Shown: positions 1 to 8,721, numbered from the stretch's first letter. The stretch: DNA of 64,000 bases from Xylocopilactobacillus apicola (GCF_033095985.1 NZ_AP026802.1:1550001-1614000); one strand, 5' to 3'. Notes: generated from the letters alone by a model not told the origin. Program-made: numbers and translations.

Positions 1-662
1 GCTCCACTTTTGTGATGTGCTTGAGCAACTTCTTGGACCACGGGATTATTTAATAAATTCCCCGTTCCTAGCGGCGAATAGGCTTCCGTCAAGATGCCTA
101 ATTTTTGATTTAATTTCACCAATTCAGTTTCTGGATCGCCTGGATTTAAGAAAATCTGGTTTACCATCGGGGCAATCTGCCAAGTTTTTTGGAGTTCAGA
201 TAAGTGCTTGGCCCTAAAATTACTCACGCCAATCGCTTTTGCACGGCCGCTTTGATAAATTTCTTCCATTGCGCGCCAAGTTTCAGCGTTAACTTGCTCC
301 CAACGATCTTCAAACTCCGTTGGCACCGGCCAATGAATTAAATAAAGATCAACGTAATCTTGATCGAGTCGCGTCAAAGAATCTTCAAATGCCCGCAAAA
401 CGTTATCGTAGGACCCACGCTGGGAATTCCAAAGCTTCGTGGTAAGAAAAATATCTTCTCTTTTGATGCCCGAATCCTTGATTGCCTTGCCCACTGACTC
501 TTCGTTGCCATAAACGGCAGCAGTATCAAGGTGGCGATATCCGCTCTCTAGCGCCCACTTCACAGCATTGTAAGCCTCTTTGCCGTTAGCTGATTGCCAG
601 GTCCCAAAACCAACGACTGGGATCTTCACGCCATTTGCTAACTGATAATAATCTGTTTCCAT
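1..662 (-). CDS. Aldo/keto reductase, C-terminal end outside window
   Basis: NADPH-dependent cytosolic reductase of small aldehydes or ketones (AKR superfamily). Reading leftward from ATG at 660-662 the protein starts METDYYQLANGVKIPVVGFG. It shows the AKR tetrad region: D46 and Y51 in LDTAAVYGNE, a Lys in LTTKLWNS, and a His in YLIHWPVP, then the family motif IGVSNF. The frame is open to base 1, so roughly the last quarter is missing. I chose the ATG at 660-662 over the one three bases upstream because GGAGGT (668-673) is then 5-6 bases away. Its promoter faces that of the CAP gene. The substrate cannot be told from sequence. Confidence 0.93.
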   Translation of the reverse strand, partial: METDYYQLANGVKIPVVGFGTWQSANGKEAYNAVKWALESGYRHLDTAAVYGNEESVGKAIKDSGIKREDIFLTTKLWNSQRGSYDNVLRAFEDSLTRLDQDYVDLYLIHWPVPTEFEDRWEQVNAETWRAMEEIYQSGRAKAIGVSNFRAKHLSELQKTWQIAPMVNQIFLNPGDPETELVKLNQKLGILTEAYSPLGTGNLLNNPVVQEVAQAHHKSG

Positions 663-680
663 CATGTACCTCCACAGTTA

Positions 681-705
681 ATTATAGCCAAATTCATGCT
701 ACAAT
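681..705. promoter_or_regulatory. Face-to-face -10 boxes of two divergent genes
   Basis: A TATAAT on the minus strand (681-686) fits the aldo/keto reductase, 20 bases upstream of its start. A TACAAT on the plus strand (700-705) lies only 7 bases before the ATG of the CAP gene, which has no Shine-Dalgarno sequence. That places the predicted transcript start at or next to the ATG. The -35 elements are weak on both sides. The two promoters overlap head to head, so initiation at one may hinder the other; this is inference. Confidence 0.5.
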
Positions 706-712
706 CTATTCT

Positions 713-1906
713 ATGAAAAAGAAAACAATTTTGATATCGGCGGCAATGGCTTTAATGCTCAATGCCGCAGGTTCCCTCACCCCCGTTCATGCTGAAAATA
801 TCTCTTTAAAAGCAGGAAGTGCGTTGAATCAATTTAACCAAGAAATTTGGGCTCAAAAAATTCTGACCGAAATGAATCGGCTTCGCTCGCAAAATAATTT
901 GCAGCCAGTTACCTCTGATCCAATATTGATGCCTTTTACCCAAGCTCGTGCTGAAACTCAGCGAGCCAACGGCAGTTTAAGTCACGAGGGACGCTATGAG
1001 AACAGCAACTATAGCTGGACATCAGAAAATTTAGCAATGACTCCTTTTACCGGTGGACCCAACACTGATGCCAAAAATGTCGTCGCCCAACTTTATGACG
1101 ACAAGGGCGTTCCAACTTTTGGTCACCGTAAGAATATGCTTGCTCCATTTATCAATAAAGTTGGCATTGGAGTTGCCTACGATGCTGCTAACGGATGCTT
1201 TTGGACGGCAATGACGCTCATTGACGATCGCCCAAGCACTGATCCAGATCTGCTCAACAGATACTATCTTTACTGTAATCAAAACGGTGTTGACGACACC
1301 TCTTGGCCGACGCATTATGATATGACAAATAAAGAATATTTAACTGCCCATTATAATGAACAGGGAATCAGTCAAGATCAAATTGCTGATAGTAAATTTG
1401 GACCTAACACGAAAACTCCCGCAAATCCCAATGGAACTGAATCAGGTGCACCAGAAAGTGGAAATGTTAGCGAGTGGACGATTGAAGACGTTTCAAAAAT
1501 CGGCTTCATAAATTACGTGCCAGGATATGGAATTGCAATTTATGATGAACCTGGTGGTTCTTCAACTGGCCAATACTTGGCTCACGGCACTGGTTGGAAA
1601 ATTTTTCAGCGCGCAACCAATACCAAAAATGAAATCTACTATAATGTTGGAAAAAATCAGTGGATTCGTTCAGAATACGTTTCCTTCACTCCGATCGATT
1701 CAATGGAACCAATGGATGGCGTTGTAACAATCAATTACATTCCTGGCTTTGGGGTTAACCTTTGGAAAGACGCGAGTACTTTTGGCGGATTTTATGAGCA
1801 AAAATTGCCTACAGGGACTCAATGGAAAGTTATGGGCAAAAAGAACGGATTTTATAACGTAGGGAAAAATCAATGGATCCAATCGGACTATGCGATTCTA
1901 AATTAA
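713..1906 (+). CDS. Secreted CAP-domain protein with two SLAP repeats
   Basis: Exported surface protein of 397 aa. Residues 1-27 are a signal peptide (KKK, hydrophobic core, cleavage after PVHA). Residues ~45-185 form a CAP/SCP (CRISP, antigen 5, PR-1) domain with likely site residues H91, E105 and H138 in the GHRKNML motif. Two C-terminal modules (~270-335 and ~336-397) each end in a YNVGKNQWI(R/Q)S signature, which resembles the lactobacillus SLAP domain that binds wall polymers non-covalently. The frame extends upstream to 635, but the signal peptide fixes the start at 713, where no Shine-Dalgarno is seen. CAP domains in Firmicutes have no settled biochemical activity, so the role at the cell surface is open. 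Confidence 0.88.
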   Translation: MKKKTILISAAMALMLNAAGSLTPVHAENISLKAGSALNQFNQEIWAQKILTEMNRLRSQNNLQPVTSDPILMPFTQARAETQRANGSLSHEGRYENSNYSWTSENLAMTPFTGGPNTDAKNVVAQLYDDKGVPTFGHRKNMLAPFINKVGIGVAYDAANGCFWTAMTLIDDRPSTDPDLLNRYYLYCNQNGVDDTSWPTHYDMTNKEYLTAHYNEQGISQDQIADSKFGPNTKTPANPNGTESGAPESGNVSEWTIEDVSKIGFINYVPGYGIAIYDEPGGSSTGQYLAHGTGWKIFQRATNTKNEIYYNVGKNQWIRSEYVSFTPIDSMEPMDGVVTINYIPGFGVNLWKDASTFGGFYEQKLPTGTQWKVMGKKNGFYNVGKNQWIQSDYAILN

Positions 1907-2004
1907 GCGATTAATTCTGGAAATTTTAAAAATATTTTATGATTGTTTGCCTCCTTAATTCGTTATATGAGATACTATAACAATTAGAAAGGAGCCATAT
2001 TTCT

Positions 2005-3006
2005 TTGAAAGTTTGCTTATATTTCGAAAACGCTAATCTAATTGCAAAATCTGGGATCGGTTCAGCCCTTAGACACCAACGCGAGGCGCTTGAGCTTGCT
2101 CATGTTGACTATACATTAAATCCTAACGATAGTTACGATATCTTACATATCAATACAATTGGAATTAAAAGTAAAGAGATTATCCATAAGGCGCGAAGGG
2201 AAGGAAAGCCCGTTATTTATCATGCCCACAGCACTGAAGAAGATATTAGAAATTCTTATTTTGGGTCCAATGCGGTCGCTCCGATTTTAAAGAAATGGTT
2301 AATTAACCTTTACTCAAGTGCTGATTATATTCTCACCCCGACCCCTTATTCGAAGTCGTTATTGTTGGATTATGGAATTAAAGTGCCAATCACTCCAATT
2401 TCAAATGGCATTAGAATTAACGATTACCAGAAAGACCAAGCTAAGATCAATAAATTCCGTGAATATTTTAAACTGTCACCGGAAGACAAAACGATCATTT
2501 GTGTGGCTTTGCCTTTTAAACGCAAGGGAATCCTAGATTTTGTTGAGGTAGCCAAACAATTTCCTCAGTATAAATTTATCTGGTTTGGTGATACATTTAA
2601 ATATCTCTTAACACACGATATCCAAGAAACCATCAAACGCGATCACCCAGATAATGTGATTTTCCCGGGATTTATTAACGGCGATGTGTTAACTGGCGCC
2701 TACACTGGTTGTGATCTCTTCTTTTTCCCTTCTAATGAGGAAACCGAAGGAATTGTTGTCTTAGAAGCTCTGGCCAGCCACAGTAAAACTCTTTTGCGTG
2801 ACATTCCAGTCTATGACCCTTGGCTTTCTGACGGAGTAAACTGTTACAAAGGCAAAAACAACGAAGATTTCAATCTCAAGATTGAACAAATCATGAACAA
2901 TCAAATTCCTGATTTGACTGATGCTGGTTTTGAAGTCGCCCAAGAACGTGATCTTGCAAGCATTGGACAAAAATTAAAGTCCATTTACGAAGAGGTTTTA
3001 AAATGA
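2005..3006 (+). CDS. CpoA/LafB-like glycolipid glycosyltransferase (GT4)
   Basis: Predicted membrane-associated GT-B enzyme of 333 aa. It probably adds the second sugar to a monoglucosyl-diacylglycerol to make the disaccharide lipid that anchors lipoteichoic acid. The N-terminus (YFENANLIAKSGIGSALRHQ, then HINTIGIKS, YHAHSTEEDIRNSYFGSN and TPTPYSKSLL) matches my memory of pneumococcal CpoA. The C-terminal half carries the GT4 EX7E motif in NEETEGIVVLEALA. Start is TTG at 2005 with AAAGGAG about 10 bases upstream. It overlaps exoA by 4 bases (ATGA), so the two are probably co-translated. The partner LafA-type glucosyltransferase is not in the window. The sugar added (Gal or Glc) is inferred from homology only. 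Confidence 0.78.
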   Translation: MKVCLYFENANLIAKSGIGSALRHQREALELAHVDYTLNPNDSYDILHINTIGIKSKEIIHKARREGKPVIYHAHSTEEDIRNSYFGSNAVAPILKKWLINLYSSADYILTPTPYSKSLLLDYGIKVPITPISNGIRINDYQKDQAKINKFREYFKLSPEDKTIICVALPFKRKGILDFVEVAKQFPQYKFIWFGDTFKYLLTHDIQETIKRDHPDNVIFPGFINGDVLTGAYTGCDLFFFPSNEETEGIVVLEALASHSKTLLRDIPVYDPWLSDGVNCYKGKNNEDFNLKIEQIMNNQIPDLTDAGFEVAQERDLASIGQKLKSIYEEVLK

Positions 3007-3758
3007 AATTTATCTCATGGAACGTTAATGGCCTGCGTGCCATTTTAAAAAAAGATTTTATCGAAGAATTTAACTCGCTGAACGCCGATTTTGTTTGCCT
3101 ACAAGAAACTAAAATGCAAGAAGGCCAAGCAACGATGGATCTTCCTGGTTATTATCAATATTTTAACTACGCCGAGCGCAAAGGATATTCTGGCACTGCC
3201 ATTTTGACTCGGATCAAACCCATCTCTGTTCACCTTGGGATGGATGTGGAAGAATTCGACAACGAAGGGAGATTAATTCGCCTTGAATATCCAGATTTCT
3301 TTTTGATTTGCTGTTACACGCCAAATTCTGGCTCTGAGTTAAAACGTCTAGCTTATCGCATGAAGTGGGAAGATGCTTTTAGAAATTATGTCAATAAACT
3401 TAAACAGCAGAAAACCGTCATCATTTGTGGTGATCTTAACGTAGCGCACGAAGAAATTGATCTCAAAAATTTCAAAACCAACCATCACAATGCAGGATTC
3501 ACTGATGAAGAGCGCAGCAAGATGACCGAATTACTTGATTCTGGTTTCACTGATAGTTTTAGAAGTATTTATCCAGATGTGCGTAAATATTCATGGTGGA
3601 GCTACCGAGGGCACGCAAGAGAAAATAACGCTGGCTGGAGAATCGATTATTTCTTGGTCTCTAATAATGAAGAACGCAAACTAAAAATTAAAGATGCCCA
3701 AATCCTCAACGATTATCTGGGATCTGACCACTGCCCAGTTGTTTTAATTACGGAGTAG
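3003..3758 (+). CDS. exoA: Exodeoxyribonuclease III (AP endonuclease)
   Basis: Base-excision-repair enzyme of the EEP fold, 251 aa: cleaves at abasic sites and has 3'-5' exonuclease activity. Motifs in order: SWNVNGLRA (metal-binding Asn), QETKMQE (catalytic Glu), GYSGTAILTR, CGDLNVAHEEIDL (Asp and Asn), NNAGWRIDYFLVS and C-terminal GSDHCPV (Asp-His). The length is full for the ExoA family. It begins in the 4-base overlap with the glycosyltransferase and ends 6 bases before the next exonuclease gene, so the three plus-strand genes form one unit. Confidence 0.95.
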   Translation: MKFISWNVNGLRAILKKDFIEEFNSLNADFVCLQETKMQEGQATMDLPGYYQYFNYAERKGYSGTAILTRIKPISVHLGMDVEEFDNEGRLIRLEYPDFFLICCYTPNSGSELKRLAYRMKWEDAFRNYVNKLKQQKTVIICGDLNVAHEEIDLKNFKTNHHNAGFTDEERSKMTELLDSGFTDSFRSIYPDVRKYSWWSYRGHARENNAGWRIDYFLVSNNEERKLKIKDAQILNDYLGSDHCPVVLITE

Positions 3759-3764
3759 CTAACG

Positions 3765-4304
3765 ATGACTTTAAATTTTGTCGCAATTGACTTTGAAACT
3801 GGCAACAATGAACGGTCTAGTGCCTGCTCTTTAGGCCTTGCTGTTGTAAGAAACAGTGAAATTCAAGATTCCTTCTACTCACTGATCAATCCGCCGACCC
3901 CGATCACTCCCGACACCCAAAAAATTCACGGAATTTCTAATGAAGATGTTGCCAATGCGCCAACTTTTGATCAGATTTGGCCCCATATTCAATACTTTTT
4001 CAAACAAGATTGTCTTGTTGCAGCCCACAATGCACCGTTTGATCTTGGAGTTTTACGGGCAACAGCTAATTACTACAATATTTATTTTGAACCGGTTTTA
4101 AGTATTGATACAGTTACCACCTCGCGCAAACTTTATCCTGAAATTCGTAGACACTCACTTGATGCGATGACCCGTTACTTAAAAATTGATCTGCCGCACC
4201 ATCATCGATCAATCGATGACGCGATCGCTTGTGCGCAAATTCTTTTGACTCAAGAGAAACACTTTGGTGATTTTGTCTTAAAAGGAATGGTTCGAAGTTT
4301 TTAG
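3765..4304 (+). CDS. DnaQ-like 3'-5' exonuclease (DEDDh)
   Basis: A 179-aa stand-alone exonuclease of the DNA polymerase III epsilon type. Exo I is AIDFETGN (Asp and Glu). Exo II is AAHNAPFDLGVL (Asp). Exo III is HHRSIDDAIACAQIL (His and Asp of DEDDh). There is no BRCT or helicase extension, unlike DinG or PolC forms. A GGAG lies in the end of exoA, about 10 bases before the ATG. Position in an operon with exoA suggests a DNA repair or nucleic-acid turnover role; the actual substrate is not known. Confidence 0.88.
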   Translation: MTLNFVAIDFETGNNERSSACSLGLAVVRNSEIQDSFYSLINPPTPITPDTQKIHGISNEDVANAPTFDQIWPHIQYFFKQDCLVAAHNAPFDLGVLRATANYYNIYFEPVLSIDTVTTSRKLYPEIRRHSLDAMTRYLKIDLPHHHRSIDDAIACAQILLTQEKHFGDFVLKGMVRSF

Positions 4305-4340
4305 AGTTTTTTTTATAAGAAGTACTGATTTTGAGCAATG

Positions 4341-4384
4341 GCAATCTTCTTCGTCGTATGAGACGGAGCTGATTGCTTTTTATT
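4341..4384 (+). terminator. Likely rho-independent terminator after exonuclease operon
   Basis: GCAATC (4341-4346) pairs with GATTGC (4371-4376), with an inner CGTC/GACG pairing, and a T-rich tract follows at once. The stem has internal mismatches, so termination may be partial and some antiporter expression could come from read-through. Confidence 0.55.
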
Positions 4385-4445
4385 TGACCTTAAAGGACAG
4401 CTTTGAAATAATAAATTGATCGCAACCAAAAAGGAGGAGAAGTTT

Positions 4446-6383
4446 TTGGAAATAGTAATTAGTGTTATTTTACTCCTTGGAGCAACCGTAATTGCAAATA
4501 TAATTCATCCGCTATTACCCCAAATTCCGTTAGCTTTTTATCAAATTGGGGCCGGATTTCTTGTCTCTTGGCTACCCCAGTTCAATAAATTTCATCTAGC
4601 GCCCGAAGTTTTTCTGTTAGTAATAATTGCCCCGTTAATGTTTAACGAGGGCCAAAACACATCACACGTCAGCCTTCAACGGCATTTCAAATCAATAATT
4701 TCTTTAGCAGTAGTCTTGACCGTTGCAACTGTTTTAGTAATTGGATTTTTCCTTCACTCAATTTGGCCAATCATTGCCCTCCCGCTTGCTTTTTGTCTCG
4801 CAGCAATCATTACGCCGACTGATTCAGTTGCTGTATCTTCGATTACCGCCAATTTCGAAATATCTCAATCTATTCGTGAAAAAATCGAAAATGAATCGTT
4901 GTTTAATGATGCAGCAGGAATCGTAGTTCTTGATTTAGCACTCACTGCTTTTATGACTGGTAAGTTTTCTCTGATCCGAGGAATCGCTAATTTCATTGTA
5001 GTTTTTGGAGGTGGGATTGTTTGTGGAATTATTTTAGGTTCGTTATGTGGGGCGTTACAACTATTCTTCCAACAACATTCACCCAACTCAGCCGCGACAA
5101 TTTCCTCAATTAACCTCTTAACTCCCTTTTTGGTCTATTTAAGCGCTGAAGAATTGAATTTCTCTGGGATCTTAGCAGTTGTCTCAGCTGGTATTATCCA
5201 AGGAGTATACAAAAAAAGATTGCGCTTAACTTCTACTTCTAATCAGGTGGTTTTAAGCAGTATGTGGGAAATTTTATCCCAATTGTTGAATGGTTTCACT
5301 TTTGTCTTATTAGGAATTAGTTTGCCTCGTAATATGATCGAACTCGCTAATTCCGATAGTTTGAACCCTGGCACGCTTTTATTTCTAGCTTTAATTATTT
5401 ATATTTTAATGACGCTTTTACGATTCATTTGGGTCCAATTTGGCAAGCCTTTAAAGAGAAATAATCTTAAAAATAGTGCTGTTATTGCTTTATGCGGAAT
5501 TCACGGAACAATTACCCTAGCAATGGCATTTTCTTTACCTATAACGTTTAGAAATCAGCCATTTCCTCTTCGCACGAACCTAATCTTTCTAGCAGAAACC
5601 ATTATTATCCTAAGTTTAATTGTCCCAACTTTTCTGTTGCCTTTATTTTTGCCTCATAAGAAAAATTCATTTAACGAACAACAATTTAACGGACTTTTAG
5701 CACAAATGATTGACTACGCGATTCAAGAATTAAAAGAACAAAAGAAGATCGATCCTCTGACCTTAAGCCAAGTCATCTCAATTTTACACACTCAAAGAGG
5801 ACCAAATGACCACAATACAATTAAAAAAGTATCCAAATTATTTCAAAGATGTTTGGGTTTGGAAATCAAAGTTATTCGCTATTATGCCCACAAACAATTG
5901 ATTCAACAAAATTTCGCCGAATATTATAACGCCAAACAGCTTCTACGTCTGCATAAAGTTATCTTAACTCCTAAAATGAGACTCAAATTGGATTGGAAAA
6001 TTTTTTCAAACGTCTATGTTAATCAAAATATTTGGCGGACCGCTCACTTGATCAAGAAGAATCCTACAGAATACCGAAATCAAGCAAAATTAATGGAAAA
6101 ATGGGGTTATCAAGCCGTTCTCAAGTATTTGAAGCAAGATAAAATTAGCGATCCAAAATGCCTCAAAATTCTTCGCCGCTATTATGAAATTCGGCATCAA
6201 AGGATTAACAAAACACCTGAAAAGAATACCAACGAACAAGAAGTATTAATTTCTGCTTTTCAGTATGAATATTCTTACTTGCAAATGATTGCCAAAGAGC
6301 AAATCTGCTCTGCTGAACTAATTCATGCATTAAGTGAGAAAATATCAACTGATCAATTCGTTTACATCACATCTGATGATTAA
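4446..6383 (+). CDS. Na+/H+ (CPA1/NhaP-type) antiporter
   Basis: Polytopic membrane antiporter of about 645 aa. About twelve hydrophobic segments fill residues 1-400, followed by a long charged cytosolic tail (~420-645) rich in Lys, Gln and Tyr. Family motifs are TPTDSVAVSSI and SLFNDAAGIVVLDLAL, where the Asp pair is the presumed ion site, plus GIHGTITLAMAFSLP. It would exchange Na+ or K+ for protons in pH and salt homeostasis. The frame opens at a TTG at 4416, but AAGGAGG (4431-4437) sits inside that extension and points to the TTG at 4446. The stop overlaps the stop of the convergent RnlB-like gene by 3 bases. Confidence 0.88.
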   Translation: MEIVISVILLLGATVIANIIHPLLPQIPLAFYQIGAGFLVSWLPQFNKFHLAPEVFLLVIIAPLMFNEGQNTSHVSLQRHFKSIISLAVVLTVATVLVIGFFLHSIWPIIALPLAFCLAAIITPTDSVAVSSITANFEISQSIREKIENESLFNDAAGIVVLDLALTAFMTGKFSLIRGIANFIVVFGGGIVCGIILGSLCGALQLFFQQHSPNSAATISSINLLTPFLVYLSAEELNFSGILAVVSAGIIQGVYKKRLRLTSTSNQVVLSSMWEILSQLLNGFTFVLLGISLPRNMIELANSDSLNPGTLLFLALIIYILMTLLRFIWVQFGKPLKRNNLKNSAVIALCGIHGTITLAMAFSLPITFRNQPFPLRTNLIFLAETIIILSLIVPTFLLPLFLPHKKNSFNEQQFNGLLAQMIDYAIQELKEQKKIDPLTLSQVISILHTQRGPNDHNTIKKVSKLFQRCLGLEIKVIRYYAHKQLIQQNFAEYYNAKQLLRLHKVILTPKMRLKLDWKIFSNVYVNQNIWRTAHLIKKNPTEYRNQAKLMEKWGYQAVLKYLKQDKISDPKCLKILRRYYEIRHQRINKTPEKNTNEQEVLISAFQYEYSYLQMIAKEQICSAELIHALSEKISTDQFVYITSDD

Positions 6384-6715
6384 TCTACAAAAATACTTTT
6401 TCGATATTCACTACTGACTGGCAAAAGATCAATTACGGCTGGAAATTCGCGGAGAACCTGGTTAGCTAAAGAAATTAAATTTCTTTGATCAATCTTCACT
6501 CCTCTTTGCGCCAGTTCAACTTGATTTTCCACCAAATGATAAGTCATAAACCGCCTTTTGCCCCCGCCGTTGAGTAAGATCACATCAGCAACAATTTCTC
6601 TAACTTGAGGTGATTTTTCAAATGCTGACAGTAATCGATCTGGTACAAACCAGGGCTGTAAAGCCGTTGCCAAAAAAATATCATCACTTAAATAAGTTAA
6701 TTTATAAGTGTTCAT
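6380..6715 (-). CDS. RnlB-like antitoxin
   Basis: Small soluble protein of 111 aa, second gene after the RnlA-like toxin, with 11 bases between. From memory its middle and end line up with E. coli RnlB (123 aa): REIVADVILLNGGGKRRFMTY against a GEILFDLLCANGPEWNRFVTL-type stretch, then a VLREFPAVIDLLPVS-like tail. Gene order (toxin first) and size also match rnlAB. RnlB binds RnlA and blocks its RNase activity. An upstream in-frame ATG exists at 6730, but GGAGG lies just inside it and serves the ATG at 6715. The gene overlaps the convergent antiporter stop. The identity rests on remembered sequence and context, not on a search. Confidence 0.72.
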   Translation of the reverse strand: MNTYKLTYLSDDIFLATALQPWFVPDRLLSAFEKSPQVREIVADVILLNGGGKRRFMTYHLVENQVELAQRGVKIDQRNLISLANQVLREFPAVIDLLPVSSEYRKSIFVD

Positions 6716-6726
6716 CAAGCCTCCTT

Positions 6727-8193
6727 TCAAAATAGTTCATAATATCGATCAATAACTAATGCGCCTGCGCGCAATATCCGCTTCACTTCATAAATAGAAT
6801 CATAAAACAAGACAATCTCTGGGTTGGACGGGAAATGAAATAGTTGATTACGCAAATAATAATAATCACGATAGATTTCACAATATAAGGCTTTTTGTTC
6901 TTTGTTCCAATTAATTTGATCTAAAAACTTTTTCTTGATGGTAACGCTTTTTCCTTTAGCTCCAATATTAAAAATTTGTCCGTAATTAACATAACGTTTC
7001 TTTTGCACTGCCGTGGGATAATATTTTCGCACTTGTTGATTCAAAAGATAGTCCGCAATTCGAAAAAGCGGGAAAAGCAAATCTGAATAGTCAGGTTTCA
7101 CTCCTTTAAAATTTAAGTTATAAGCAATATTTTTAATTGTCGCAAGCACTTCATCAGTCATATTTTTAGAGTTAACGTGAGGAAAAACCGCCTTAAACTC
7201 GTTGTCAACCTCCTGTTGAGTAGTCATATTTGCATAGTAATCGTTAAGTACTTCAACAATCTCGCTTGTACTTTGAATATGCGACACAATGATAGACACT
7301 ACCAAACTCATGAGAAACTGAGCCGGGTCGCCTTGTACATAAATGCTGCCTTTTAGATAACTGGTAATCACAATTCGCTGATCAGCAAACGTTAATGTTC
7401 GCTTTAAGGTCGAATTTTTGAGTTTCACTTCTTCAACTTTCAAATTCATCGGCGATTGAAGTTCTGTCAAATAACTAATTATTTCTTTTAGCCAACCTTC
7501 ACCCACGTAATTGAAATAAACCGAACCGTCCGAATTTGTCCGAGCTGACTGATTGACCAAAGCTGCTTGAGCCAACTGTTTCACCTGTACTCGGTATTTA
7601 AATCTTGATCGCGCTGGAAGCTTCCTAAAATTAATTTTGAAATCCGTTGGCTGAAGGCTTAGAAACTCTACATACTTCTTCGATTCAGCCTTTAAAGGAC
7701 GCCAGACCCCTGTTGCCCAATTACCAAGTCCTGGATACGAATAAAAAATAGTAATTGACTTATAGTTTTGCTTGACCGCCCAGCCAATTGCAGAAATTGC
7801 CGCTTGAATTTCACCTGCCAAACTACTAACTTGAATTTGAGCCTGGTCAATCACATGCGAAAAGTTATTTTGTTCTAACTTGCCATTTAATTTTCGAGTA
7901 AGTAAAATAGCGCCCCACGCACAAACATTATTAGTGCGGTCATATCCGCCGTTGGTAAAGGCAAAAACTTCGTCAAAAGTTTGTTCTTTAGTTAAATCCA
8001 TTAGATCTAGGGCATCTTCAACTGAAATAACGGGACTGGCGTGACATTTTTTTAAATACTCTTTAGCGCTAATGAGATCATTAAACCCCCGATAATCCCC
8101 GTTTGAAAAGCCCTTAACCTGCTTTTCCGCATCCGGCCAATTATCGTAAATTCCTGGTCTACGACCTTGATAAACTGCATAAAATTTTTTCAT
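6727..8193 (-). CDS. RnlA-like HEPN toxin fused to a catalytically degenerate RNase H
   Basis: A 488-aa multidomain protein. Residues 1-48 are a viroplasmin-type domain (FYAVYQGRRPGIYDNW). Residues ~75-212 have the RNase H fold (FAFTNGGY; LAGEIQAA; IFYSYPGLGNWATGVW), but three of four catalytic acids are replaced: N81, S152 and probably K205; only E128 remains. Residues ~224-306 resemble the repeated domain of RnlA (YVQGDPAQFL). Residues 307-488 resemble its HEPN RNase domain, with R378/D381 and the R-X4-H motif R448-NQLF-H453. E. coli RnlA has R255/E258 and R318/H323 at these places, and ends in a similar RHSLFH context. RnlA is an mRNA-cleaving anti-phage toxin that needs cellular RNase HI. 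Start ATG has TAGGAG upstream. A terminator separates it from tsaE. Confidence 0.8.
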   Translation of the reverse strand: MKKFYAVYQGRRPGIYDNWPDAEKQVKGFSNGDYRGFNDLISAKEYLKKCHASPVISVEDALDLMDLTKEQTFDEVFAFTNGGYDRTNNVCAWGAILLTRKLNGKLEQNNFSHVIDQAQIQVSSLAGEIQAAISAIGWAVKQNYKSITIFYSYPGLGNWATGVWRPLKAESKKYVEFLSLQPTDFKINFRKLPARSRFKYRVQVKQLAQAALVNQSARTNSDGSVYFNYVGEGWLKEIISYLTELQSPMNLKVEEVKLKNSTLKRTLTFADQRIVITSYLKGSIYVQGDPAQFLMSLVVSIIVSHIQSTSEIVEVLNDYYANMTTQQEVDNEFKAVFPHVNSKNMTDEVLATIKNIAYNLNFKGVKPDYSDLLFPLFRIADYLLNQQVRKYYPTAVQKKRYVNYGQIFNIGAKGKSVTIKKKFLDQINWNKEQKALYCEIYRDYYYLRNQLFHFPSNPEIVLFYDSIYEVKRILRAGALVIDRYYELF

Positions 8194-8242
8194 TTTATAA
8201 TTCTCCTACGTATATAGATTACGAGAAAAAAAGAATTATCAC

Positions 8243-8273
8243 TAAAAAAAAATTAACTAATCGCTAGTTAATT
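8243..8273 (-). terminator. Terminator of the ung-pta-tsaE operon
   Basis: A perfect 9-bp stem (AATTAACTA with TAGTTAATT, loop of 5) is followed on the minus strand by a run of T. The stem contains the tsaE stop codon. It insulates the RnlA-like gene downstream, which therefore probably has its own promoter in the 49 bases that remain; I see only a weak TATATA there. Confidence 0.85.
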
Positions 8274-8721
8274 CAAATTTTTCTGTAATTTTATGCTTGA
8301 GCTCAGACCCTGCGTTGATAATTTCTACCACCCGATGATAACCTGAAATCTCACTAAATGATAAGCGCAATGCCGCTGGATAATCGTTTAATAACGCCTC
8401 GCCCCACTCAATAATTAAAACATTGTGCTGATCTTGATAATCTTCAACCATTTCTGCGTCTTCCTGGGACAACTCTTTCAAGCGATAAAGATCAAGATGC
8501 ATCAATGGCAAGCGCCCAGAACGATATTCTTTAACCAGCGTAAAAGTCGGACTATTAACAATTTCTTTAATCCCCAGCTCAAGTGCAATTTGCTGAGTCA
8601 AAGTCGTTTTGCCAGCACCCAAATCGCCGCTTAGAAAAATTAACTCACCACCGTGCAAGCTTTGAGCAATGAGTTTACCTAATTTTTTGGTTGAATCTAG
8701 ATCTGTTAACTTAATTTTCAT
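8257..8721 (-). CDS. tsaE: tRNA threonylcarbamoyladenosine biosynthesis ATPase TsaE
   Basis: ATPase partner of TsaB/TsaD in t6A37 modification of ANN-decoding tRNAs, 154 aa. It has Walker A LSGDLGAGKTTLTQ, the family signature VNSPTFTLVKEY, HLDLYRL and VLIIEWGE (Walker B region). Length is normal. Its start lies inside the pta 3' end (11-bp overlap), so it is translationally coupled to pta. Its stop codon sits in the operon terminator. Confidence 0.96.
   Translation of the reverse strand: MKIKLTDLDSTKKLGKLIAQSLHGGELIFLSGDLGAGKTTLTQQIALELGIKEIVNSPTFTLVKEYRSGRLPLMHLDLYRLKELSQEDAEMVEDYQDQHNVLIIEWGEALLNDYPAALRLSFSEISGYHRVVEIINAGSELKHKITEKFELTSD

Noticed and set aside
6727-8193. Plain ribonuclease H1 annotation
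   Set aside because: The catalytic acids are replaced and the C-terminal 260 residues fit an RnlA-type toxin, so rnhA would be misleading.
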